This document shows positions 1 through 5,812 of a stretch of DNA of 5,812 nucleotides, piece after piece (the first letter of the stretch is position 1; the number at the start of each line of letters is the position of its first letter). The position numbers were made by a program, and so were the translations under genes. The stretch spans positions 1-5,812 of the forward strand of contig JAIRSR010000098.1 in NCBI GenBank assembly GCA_031255355.1, written 5' to 3'. The notes below the pieces were generated by a model. The model had not been told where the DNA came from. It searched no databases and saw only the letters and a list, made by a program, of their open reading frames with translations. Source of the DNA: Clostridiales bacterium. Its GTDB lineage: Bacteria > Bacillota > Clostridia > Monoglobales > Firm-18.

Positions 1-1413
1 ACTTTCAGCATATTCATACTCCGTTCCGCCTATCGAAACGGTATTTTCGCCGATTTCGTCCGCCGTTCCGATAACGGATTGGGCGGATACTACGATCTCA
101 ACCAGTGATCCGTCGATACTGCGCTTAAAGGAAAGCACGTGCCACTCCCGAATCGAACTCAGCGCGAAAGGCTCACCGCCCTTGTCCGTTACGGTATAGT
201 CCACATCCTCTCCCGCCGCCGTTTTGTCAAGATGGATATTCCGTTCGGGTAAATATTTATCCAATATAATCTTATCCATCGTGTTCACCGCATTCACGAC
301 GCAATTTTCCCAAGAATTTACGATAATCAGATTGTTTGTACTTCCGTTTCCGACAGTCACGAAAGTGACGCTGCCGGCTTGCGGCCGCAACATCGTGCCG
401 TCAAAGGAGGTTTGCGCCTTCCCGTTGAAAATCAAATCCGCATCGACCGGCACAGAGGCTGTTTTCGTTCTGCCGTTTACCGAGTAGGTGACGGAGGAAG
501 CGGAAGCGTTCACGAGATCCTCTGCCAAGACGGTAAATTCGTCGTTGCGGCTTGGGTCCTTATACGCGTACAGAATTACGGGTGTGTCGGAATCGTTGTC
601 CTGATAAAAGAACCGCGCCATATAGCCCAAAAGAGCCGAAGTGCCCGAATCGCCCGCGTCATATGTGGTATTTTCGATTTCAACGAATCCTTTTTTTAGA
701 TTGCTTTTGCCGTAAATGGCACTATTGTGGTTAGCGGTTACCTTTCCTGCACGTTCGTAAACATCGAAGTATTCGGCGAGCATGGTGGATTTGCTTTGAA
801 CGTCAAGGCTCTCGCCGTCCGAAACTACTATGCCTTTCACAACCGCCATATCTGCCTTGAGCACGTTATACAGGAATCGGACTATGTCGCGGCGACTGAC
901 CAAAAGGCTTGACTGATACGGAATACCGCGAAGGATTCCCAATTCATTCGCCAGCGTTAAATATCCCATAGGATAACCGCCCTTAAACTGCGCGTTACTC
1001 CCGTAACCCAAAACCGTCACGGCGATCTTGACCGTTTCTTCCCATGTGGCCTTATTGTCCGGCATAAATCTCCCGTCGCTGTATCCGTTCACCAAGCGCA
1101 GCGCGGCGGCGGCGTAAATGTACCGCGCCTTCGCGTGGGTAGCGGGAACATCGGCAAACACAGAACTTTCCGCGTCACTCCCGGCATGATTCGTTGCTTT
1201 TGCAAACAACTCCGCCAACTCCCCGCGCGTTATATTATCATTGGACACAAAAAACTGTTTGTCATCGATGATGCCCAACGCCCCCAATAAACCTGCCTCG
1301 GTTTCCACCGAGATTTCCGCCGTGGCGACAGCTCCGCCGCCGACAAACGAAACGGCGGAAAGGAGCGTCAGCAGGCTAACGAGCAATGATACATTTTTCA
1401 AATGTCGTTTCAT
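1..1413 (-). CDS. Secreted protein with three N-terminal SLH domains, 3'-truncated by window edge
   Basis: The frame runs from ATG 1413 to the window edge without a stop: 471 codons, and the C-terminus is missing. Residues 1-32 are a signal peptide, MKRHLKNVSLLVSLLTLLSAVSF..., with likely cleavage at AVATA-EIS. Three SLH repeats follow: ~37-75 (LLGALGIIDD, TRGE at 62-65), ~86-137 (FADVPATHAKARYIYAAAALRLVNGYSDGRF) and ~147-190 (YPMGYLTLANELGILRG, SRRD at 173-176). The middle repeat has TWEE (123-126) where TRAE is usual, so its Arg is lost. From ~200 on the protein is beta-rich. It opens with MLAEYFDVYERAGKVTAN, a motif I associate from memory with large clostridial SLH exoproteins. It later contains VIGTADEIGENTVSIGGTEYEY, which may be a small beta repeat. 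No catalytic motif is seen, and the function beyond wall attachment is unknown. It is probably translationally coupled to the Big2/SLH gene. Confidence 0.92.
   Translation of the reverse strand, partial: MKRHLKNVSLLVSLLTLLSAVSFVGGGAVATAEISVETEAGLLGALGIIDDKQFFVSNDNITRGELAELFAKATNHAGSDAESSVFADVPATHAKARYIYAAAALRLVNGYSDGRFMPDNKATWEETVKIAVTVLGYGSNAQFKGGYPMGYLTLANELGILRGIPYQSSLLVSRRDIVRFLYNVLKADMAVVKGIVVSDGESLDVQSKSTMLAEYFDVYERAGKVTANHNSAIYGKSNLKKGFVEIENTTYDAGDSGTSALLGYMARFFYQDNDSDTPVILYAYKDPSRNDEFTVLAEDLVNASASSVTYSVNGRTKTASVPVDADLIFNGKAQTSFDGTMLRPQAGSVTFVTVGNGSTNNLIIVNSWENCVVNAVNTMDKIILDKYLPERNIHLDKTAAGEDVDYTVTDKGGEPFALSSIREWHVLSFKRSIDGSLVEIVVSAQSVIGTADEIGENTVSIGGTEYEYAES
779..1305 (-). other. Triple SLH region and start of the conserved-looking post-SLH segment in the second SLH protein
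   Basis: This span encodes residues ~37-212: three SLH repeats directly after the signal peptide, then the beginning of MLAEYFDV. N-terminal SLH placement is the reverse of the upstream neighbour, whose SLH repeats are C-terminal. The first repeat is the most divergent at its start, lacking the FxDV opening, but it keeps the hydrophobic pattern and a TRGE motif. The second is the clearest match overall (FADVPATH, NGYSDGRFMPDNKAT). Confidence 0.8.
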
Positions 1414-4268
1414 ATTCCGCCGCTCCCTTCCTCCCTGTACCTCATCAAGCCGTGCAGGACTTTTACAGCCATCGCCCGCGTGGAACTTTGCTCCGGCGCG
1501 AATAAATTATCACCCACGCCGCTTATGATTTCCGCGCCCCGCAGGACTTCAACGGCTTTTTTTGCGTATTCCGCTATGTCCGCGGCGTCGCTGAATACAG
1601 CGGGCGTTTCACCTGCCTTGAACATCACGCCTTTCTTCAGGGCGATACGGTACAGCATAACCGCCATATCCTGCCGCGAAATTTCCTCCCCCGCGCCGAA
1701 GGTATACTCGCCCAGTCCATAAATCACGTTCGCCTTGACCGCGCTGGCGACGTCCGTGTAAAACCACGCGTCGGGCGGCACATCGTCAAAACTGACCTTT
1801 GCGCTTTTGTCGAGAAGCCCAAATGCCGTCACCGCCATTTTTACAAATTCTTCACGGCTTACGGGATCGTCGGGGCGGAATCCGCCGGTTCCATCGCCGG
1901 ACACAACGCCTTGATCGGCGAGGGTTTCAATGCTCTCCCAAGCCCAATGTGACTTTGGAACGTCGTCGAATTTCGGAGGGATCGGCGTGGGTTCGGGAGT
2001 AGGCGCGGGCGTCGCTATCGGAACGTTGCCCAAACCGGACGGAATCGTCACAGTCGAACTGCCGCGTCCGTCGCCACCGCGTCCGCGTCCGCCGCCACCG
2101 CCACCACCGCCGCCTGTGCCGAAGTTCGCGATAGTATCGTTGTAAACTTTCTTTACCTCCGCAGTCGTTTTGAAATCCTTCTGTGTCAACGCTTTGGCAA
2201 GCGATAGCATATTCGCCGTTCCGACGGCGGGAAGTTTGCTTAAATCCAATTCCAAGGCTCCGTTGTGGTCGATCAAAATTTGCCGCATCGTGTCGCGTGT
2301 CGCGGTCGTCACGGCGTTTATCGCTTCCAACGCGTAATCCGCCGGGGTTTTCACCCGAGCGGTAATAACGCACTTCGCCGTGAGAGCGACGGGGTCTACC
2401 GTTTTGGCAATGATTTCCGCCGTTCCTTCGCCCACCACCGTGACGGCTCCGCTGCGCGAAACGGTCGCTACGGCGGGATTGGACGAACTCCAAACGACAC
2501 CCTGCCTGGTGCCGCTTACAGGGGTCGTCTGCGCGGTCAGTTGACACGTCTCCCCCACAAAGAGGAACGCGGACGTCCTGCTCACCGTTATGCCCGTCAT
2601 AGGGATATACGGCGTAACCCTGACGGCACATTGCGACGCAAAGTCCTGCCCGTTCACCGTTTTCACCGCGCGAACAGTTGTGTTTCCCGCCGTAACGCCG
2701 CTAACGGTTCCAAAGCCGTTGACCGTTGCAATTAAGTTGTCATCTGTATTCCATACCGCCCGCCTGTCGAAATATTCCTCAGGTACGGCGCGGGTTTTGA
2801 GACGTTTGGAATCGGCGGCTTCGACGCTTACCTCCGATGATTCTATTCCAAACGACAGCAATGCCTGCTTCAGAGCGGTAATTTGAAGCCCGCTAAAAGT
2901 CACCGCGCAGTTGGAGGTAAAGCCGAATCCGCCAATGGAATAGGCGTTGTCCTCCGACGTTATCGCGGTTGCTCCGTCTATTTTTACGGTGATCGCCGCG
3001 CCGTCCGCGATCATTTCATAGGAGTGAACGATTGCGTTGTCAATCGTCATAGACCGTGCCGCCAAAACAACGCGCTCGCCATCTGTGAATTTCAGCAGCG
3101 AAACGCCACCCGGCTCAATCCAAAGGGTGTATTTGTTGTCCGCGTCCTTCCTGCGAAAGTCCGCGCCGAAGCCGTCGAAATCCGCGTTTGCGGGCTTCGT
3201 GCCAAATGAAACGCGATGCGTTTTGAACTCATATCCGGCTAATACGCAGGAGGAAGCGGCGGCGTTTGATTGCGAAACCGCGCCGGAACTTGACGTCCAA
3301 CCGTTATCCGCTATAAAGTCCGAAATATCGGCGTTTTCATATGCGGTTATCCACTCGTTCGTGACAGTAACCGCACAACTCGCGGTTTGATCGTCAATGG
3401 TCGTCACTGTTACGGTACATTCACCTTCCTTTACGCCGTAGACCTTACCGTTTTCGTCCACGATCGCCACATTTTCATCGCTGCTTGACCACTCTCTCAT
3501 AGCAACGGCGGGCGTATCAAGGAAAAACGAAGGCGAAAGTTGTGCCGTATCCCCGGTGCGGAGCGACACAGCGGACAAATTGAGCGAAAAACTCCGATAG
3601 GTAACAATCGGCTGCCAGCGTATATAATACGTGCCGCCGGTTTCGTCTTGTTGCGCCAAAACCGCAAAGCGGATTTTATCGCCCGCAACAACCTGCAAAT
3701 CTGTTACTCCCTCGAAGGAAAGCGCACCATAGTCGCCGCCGTAATATGCCGCCTCACTCCCATCGTTTTTCGGGAAAAACACCCGATAATCTCCGACCCT
3801 CTTGGGGTGGTCGTCCGTCGGCCAAACCCGCGCACCGTTTTTGGTAACATTGTAACGCGTTTCTTTGGGGGTGTAGCCCACATAAGCCTTCGCTTTAATA
3901 ATATCGGAACTTAGACTGACAACGCCGTCGTAGGGCGCGGTGTAAGTAAGATAAGCGATCCCGTTGCCCCAAACCTTAATCACCGGATTTTCCGCCGTGT
4001 TAAACCCTATCCACGGAGCGGAAGTTAATTGCTTGCCGCCGCCCGGGTTATAGTTGGGATCCGCGTTAAACTCGCCTGTTCCCGTGAACTGCCTAATCGT
4101 TGTGTCCGCTATCGTCGCCCACTCGCGCGACCATTCCGCCGTATCCGCGCCGCCGAACACCTTGATAGAATCATACGCGTAATTCGCCGCGTGAATCTGC
4201 GGGATACAGCATACCGACAGAGCGACCGCCGCCGACAAGACGAGCGATATAATTTTTGAAGTCCGCAT
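1410..4268 (-). CDS. Secreted multidomain surface protein: beta-module, Big2, LamG-like, Big2 x2, three C-terminal SLH domains
   Basis: This is a complete gene of 952 residues, starting at ATG 4268 (chosen for its Shine-Dalgarno spacing). Residues 1-27 are a signal peptide: MRTSK, a hydrophobic core, then cleavage near QIHA-ANY. Residues ~28-226 form a beta-rich module with YDGVV and VVAGDKIRFAV stretches, likely a jelly-roll. Residues ~226-303, ~470-552 and ~556-640 are Big2 Ig-like domains; each has a WSSSxxxVA- or WNTDDxLIA-type core and a GxVxGVxxG-type turn. Residues ~304-467 resemble a concanavalin/laminin-G-like sandwich (FGADFRRKDADNKYTLWIE, HSYEMIADG). Residues ~641-717 are helical. 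A Gly-rich linker (719-736) and a Pro/Thr linker (752-765) lead to three SLH domains (~767-943), which bind secondary cell-wall polymer in known cases. No catalytic domain is seen. The inferred role is a wall-anchored protein that binds or displays glycan. Cys20-Cys21 do not form a good lipobox. The gene overlaps the next by four bases. Confidence 0.93.
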   Translation of the reverse strand: MRTSKIISLVLSAAVALSVCCIPQIHAANYAYDSIKVFGGADTAEWSREWATIADTTIRQFTGTGEFNADPNYNPGGGKQLTSAPWIGFNTAENPVIKVWGNGIAYLTYTAPYDGVVSLSSDIIKAKAYVGYTPKETRYNVTKNGARVWPTDDHPKRVGDYRVFFPKNDGSEAAYYGGDYGALSFEGVTDLQVVAGDKIRFAVLAQQDETGGTYYIRWQPIVTYRSFSLNLSAVSLRTGDTAQLSPSFFLDTPAVAMREWSSSDENVAIVDENGKVYGVKEGECTVTVTTIDDQTASCAVTVTNEWITAYENADISDFIADNGWTSSSGAVSQSNAAASSCVLAGYEFKTHRVSFGTKPANADFDGFGADFRRKDADNKYTLWIEPGGVSLLKFTDGERVVLAARSMTIDNAIVHSYEMIADGAAITVKIDGATAITSEDNAYSIGGFGFTSNCAVTFSGLQITALKQALLSFGIESSEVSVEAADSKRLKTRAVPEEYFDRRAVWNTDDNLIATVNGFGTVSGVTAGNTTVRAVKTVNGQDFASQCAVRVTPYIPMTGITVSRTSAFLFVGETCQLTAQTTPVSGTRQGVVWSSSNPAVATVSRSGAVTVVGEGTAEIIAKTVDPVALTAKCVITARVKTPADYALEAINAVTTATRDTMRQILIDHNGALELDLSKLPAVGTANMLSLAKALTQKDFKTTAEVKKVYNDTIANFGTGGGGGGGGGRGRGGDGRGSSTVTIPSGLGNVPIATPAPTPEPTPIPPKFDDVPKSHWAWESIETLADQGVVSGDGTGGFRPDDPVSREEFVKMAVTAFGLLDKSAKVSFDDVPPDAWFYTDVASAVKANVIYGLGEYTFGAGEEISRQDMAVMLYRIALKKGVMFKAGETPAVFSDAADIAEYAKKAVEVLRGAEIISGVGDNLFAPEQSSTRAMAVKVLHGLMRYREEGSGGI
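1414..1435 (-). promoter_or_regulatory. Ribosome binding site embedded in the 3' end of the preceding gene, with ATGA stop/start overlap
   Basis: The minus strand reads GGGAGGAAGGGAGCGGCGGAAT just before ATG 1413. A GGGAG core (1427-1423) lies nine bases from the start, and a second one, GGGAGG (1435-1430), lies further upstream. These bases also encode the EEGSGGI tail of the Big2/SLH protein. The start codon overlaps that gene's TGA stop as ATGA (1413-1410), the classic arrangement for translational coupling, so the two SLH proteins are probably made from one message in linked amounts. Confidence 0.8.
1440..1970 (-). other. Triple SLH cell-wall anchoring region of the Big2 protein
   Basis: Three SLH repeats lie end to end. 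The first begins FDDVPKSHWAWESIETLADQ and contains SREE at residues 804-807. The second begins FDDVPPDAWFYTDVASAVKA and contains SRQD at 864-867. The third begins FSDAADIAEYAKKAVEVLRG and contains TRAM at 930-933. The usual ligand-binding motif of SLH domains is TRAE or a close variant, so repeats one and two keep the Arg plus an acidic residue, while repeat three keeps Arg but loses the Glu. Three repeats is the standard number for non-covalent binding to pyruvylated wall polymer. Only a nine-residue tail, YREEGSGGI, follows. Confidence 0.9.
1974..2015 (-). repeat. Pro/Thr-rich wall-spanning linker coding sequence
   Basis: This stretch encodes ATPAPTPEPTPIPP (residues 752-765), with proline at about every second position. 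It lies directly before the first SLH domain. Extended Pro/Thr segments of this kind are common spacers between surface modules and wall anchors in Gram-positive exoproteins. Threonines here could be glycosylated, which the sequence cannot show. Confidence 0.85.
2061..2114 (-). repeat. Low-complexity Gly/Arg-rich linker coding sequence
   Basis: On the minus strand this stretch encodes nine consecutive glycines followed by RGRGGDGRG (residues 719-736 of the Big2/SLH protein). The glycine codons are a mix of GGC, GGT and GGA, so the DNA is a degenerate GGN array and not a perfect repeat. It separates the helical module from the Pro/Thr linker and SLH anchor, and most simply acts as a flexible spacer. 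It lies in a protein exposed outside the cell. Confidence 0.9.
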
Positions 4269-4284
4269 ATTGCTCACCCCTTTC
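4269..4284 (-). promoter_or_regulatory. Ribosome binding site that decides the start of the SLH/Big2 protein
   Basis: On the minus strand the gap between the hydrolase stop (TAA) and the next gene reads GAAAGGGGTGAGCAAT, followed by ATG at 4268. The AAAGGGG core lies eight bases before that ATG, which is ideal spacing. An in-frame GTG at 4277 would give three extra residues, but it begins with the last G of the Shine-Dalgarno core itself, so it is unlikely to be used. The site fills the whole intergenic gap, which leaves no room for a separate promoter or terminator here. Confidence 0.8.
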
Positions 4285-5812
4285 TTACCGCGAAATGTTA
4301 AAACTTATAAACTCGCGCGGCTTTAACGTGAATTCAGACGCCTCGCCGCGAAACGCACCATACTTGAACTCTTTGAAGCCGATCGTTTGGGCGGAGGGAC
4401 CTATAATACGGAGCGTCTGCTCCTCGTTGCTTAAATTCATAGCATAACCCAGCGTCGCGCCCTCCTTTTGGGTGAACCGTGCCTCTATATATTTCGCGGG
4501 CGTTCCGTCCGCCTGTTCAACGCGATACCGCTTCACAACGCCGCCCAAATCCACAAGGCCCTCCGCACGGTACTCATAAACCTGCTCCCGCGCGTCATTT
4601 TTGGTTGAAAGCGGCACGTGTTTCACGTTGCCGCTAATGTTTCCCGAGAGCGGCTTCGCGTCTTGGTTGTATTGGAGGGCGTTGCCCACTTTGATAATCG
4701 CCGCACCGTTGGCCGCCAACGATTTCATGCCGTCATACGCCTCGTCGGTTATATATTCCGAATTTGGAATCACCAGCATTTTAACGTCGTGGTCCGCAAG
4801 AAACGCCGGGTCAGCAAGTTGCGCTTCCGTCACGAACCCTACGTGTAAATCTTCAAAGAACAACGCTTCGTACAAACTCTTTATCGCATCGAAATAAGTT
4901 TTGCCCTGACGCACGTGAGAGGTGTTGGAATGGAGGATATGCACCTGTTTCTTCGCTGTTGAAAACGGAAGGATTCTATCCATCTCGCTCTCGATTACGG
5001 CGCTTTCCGCGAAATAATCCTCTATTACATACGGCTGTGCGAAAGGCGTTTCCATCTTCCAAGCCCACATATCGCTGTTAGGGCGCACAAAGTGCCACAG
5101 CGCGTTCCCGCCCATGCCGTGCAAAGCGGCTTGCCTCATGACCTGCCGCATGTACCCGCGCGGAATGTTGCCCCTAAACTGCGTACTGTCCACCGAATGC
5201 CATTCCGAGTCATAAATAGGCTTATCCGGCGCGAAGGATTTAAAGTAATCGTAGGCGAACATTTGCAATGCCCACTGCATGTTATAATCCGGGTCGTTCA
5301 CCAACGGGGCGGCGTTTAGGTCGCAACCCAGTATGTCCATGTTTTCATACAGGCTTTCATGGTCGATTCTGCTGCGAAGGGTGAAACCGTTCTCCAGCCA
5401 ATACTCGTTCATCTCCTGCGACTTTATATGGGTGTAAAAATCCAAATCCATCCTGTCACTGAGCGACGTTTTGTACCATTCAAAATATTCTTTGAAACGC
5501 GCCTGTTGATATTGTGTCCAGTCGTAAAGCATAGCGCGGTTGGTATCTATCGCTCTCTCCAAATCCGCGGAAAACACAATCGCGTTAAAACCCGCGTAAT
5601 GCGTTCCCCACGCCTCATTCAGTTTGTCGATCGTCTTATATTTTTCCTCCAATTGCGGCCGCCATTTGCTCATGGTCGCTACGGAAAGATTACCCGCGCG
5701 CGGTTCATTTGACAAATCAAACCCAAACAAAGTGTTTTTCAAAATTTCAGAGCCGATGCTGTTAAGTCCCGCCGTGAAGGAGTCGAGCAAGGGGAGCATC
5801 GACGGCTTGTGG
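4285..5812 (-). CDS. GH42-like glycoside hydrolase (beta-galactosidase-type), 5'-truncated by window edge
   Basis: The reading frame is open to the window edge, with four further codons (H-K-P-S) upstream of the first in-window ATG at 5799. No ribosome binding site is visible there, so that Met is internal and the N-terminal part of the barrel is missing. Counting from that Met, 504 residues are seen. The first ~270 look like the second half of a clan GH-A TIM barrel: FGFDLSNEPR carries the likely acid/base Glu32, and PIYDSEWHS carries the likely nucleophile Glu199. KYKTIDKLNEAWGTHY resembles the GH42 stretch after the acid/base, and HGMGGNALWHF resembles the segment after the nucleophile. 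Residues ~285-390 fit the Rossmann-like, amidotransferase-fold trimerisation domain of GH42 enzymes. Residues ~405-504 form a beta-rich C-terminal domain ending in LKPREFISF. The family would hydrolyse beta-galactosides or related glycans. Substrate and secretion cannot be judged. Another GH-A family (agarase-like) is possible. It is the first visible gene of an operon and ends 16 bases before the next start. Confidence 0.8.
   Translation of the reverse strand, partial: HKPSMLPLLDSFTAGLNSIGSEILKNTLFGFDLSNEPRAGNLSVATMSKWRPQLEEKYKTIDKLNEAWGTHYAGFNAIVFSADLERAIDTNRAMLYDWTQYQQARFKEYFEWYKTSLSDRMDLDFYTHIKSQEMNEYWLENGFTLRSRIDHESLYENMDILGCDLNAAPLVNDPDYNMQWALQMFAYDYFKSFAPDKPIYDSEWHSVDSTQFRGNIPRGYMRQVMRQAALHGMGGNALWHFVRPNSDMWAWKMETPFAQPYVIEDYFAESAVIESEMDRILPFSTAKKQVHILHSNTSHVRQGKTYFDAIKSLYEALFFEDLHVGFVTEAQLADPAFLADHDVKMLVIPNSEYITDEAYDGMKSLAANGAAIIKVGNALQYNQDAKPLSGNISGNVKHVPLSTKNDAREQVYEYRAEGLVDLGGVVKRYRVEQADGTPAKYIEARFTQKEGATLGYAMNLSNEEQTLRIIGPSAQTIGFKEFKYGAFRGEASEFTLKPREFISFNISR

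Noticed and set aside
381..388. 8-base palindrome GCGGCCGC, also at 5655-5662
   Set aside because: Both copies lie inside coding sequence, far apart and in unrelated genes. They look like chance in GC-rich DNA and not like a regulatory repeat.
1927..2631. A 234-codon open frame on the minus strand inside the Big2/SLH gene
   Set aside because: It lies wholly within the 952-residue gene in another frame. Its product is Arg/Gly/Asp-rich low complexity with no domain, as expected from a GC-rich shadow frame across the Gly-rich linker.
2265..2735. A 156-codon open frame on the plus strand, and other plus-strand frames throughout
   Set aside because: These are antisense to well-supported genes, have Arg-rich products without recognisable domains, and overlap one another. 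Nothing suggests a real plus-strand gene.
4206..4217. Possible lipobox (LSVC) in the signal peptide of the Big2/SLH protein
   Set aside because: Val at the position before Cys does not fit a lipobox, which needs Gly, Ala or Ser there. A normal cleavage site follows at IHA, and SLH domains already explain surface attachment.
4275..4277. GTG as the start of the Big2/SLH protein
   Set aside because: The GTG begins within the GGGG Shine-Dalgarno core, which leaves no spacing. ATG 4268 has eight bases of spacing and a normal signal peptide start.
4269..4284. Terminator or promoter between the hydrolase and the Big2/SLH gene
   Set aside because: The gap is only 16 bases, fully taken up by the ribosome site, with no hairpin or T-run.
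5797..5799. ATG as the true start of the hydrolase
   Set aside because: The frame continues upstream to the window edge, no ribosome site fits in the visible bases, and a start here would remove half of the catalytic barrel.

Overview
The window reads as a stretch of chromosome from a Bacillota-type bacterium, most likely an anaerobic member of the Clostridia. This is an inference from three things: two secreted proteins with S-layer homology (SLH) domains, bacterial Ig-like (Big2) modules next to Gly-rich and Pro/Thr linkers, and strong purine-rich Shine-Dalgarno sequences. Base composition looks intermediate, close to half GC by eye (not counted). No phylogenetic marker gene is present, so the lineage is tentative.

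Layout: all three genes lie on the minus strand and are transcribed from high to low coordinates. They fill the window almost completely. (1) 5812-4285 is the 3' part of a glycoside hydrolase of GH42-like (clan GH-A) architecture; its N-terminus lies beyond the window. (2) 4268-1410 is a complete 952-residue secreted surface protein. It has a signal peptide, a beta-rich N-terminal module, a Big2 domain, a concanavalin/laminin-G-like module, two more Big2 domains, a small helical module, a nine-glycine linker, a Pro/Thr linker and three C-terminal SLH domains. (3) 1413-1 is the 5' part of a second secreted protein with three SLH domains at its N-terminus, followed by a beta-rich region of unknown function that runs off the window. 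This third gene is open to the window edge with no stop codon.

The genes are packed as an operon. Sixteen bases separate genes 1 and 2, and they hold the ribosome binding site of gene 2. Genes 2 and 3 overlap by four bases (ATGA), with a purine-rich ribosome binding site inside the last codons of gene 2. No promoter, terminator, RNA gene, mobile element or CRISPR array is visible, and no non-coding stretch exceeds 16 bases.

Inferred joint role: attack on a galactoside or other polysaccharide at or near the cell surface. The hydrolase would cleave glycan, and the large SLH protein would offer non-catalytic, possibly glycan-binding modules tethered to the secondary cell-wall polymer. The second SLH protein would be another wall-attached component. 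The link between the enzyme and the SLH proteins rests on gene order and spacing only.
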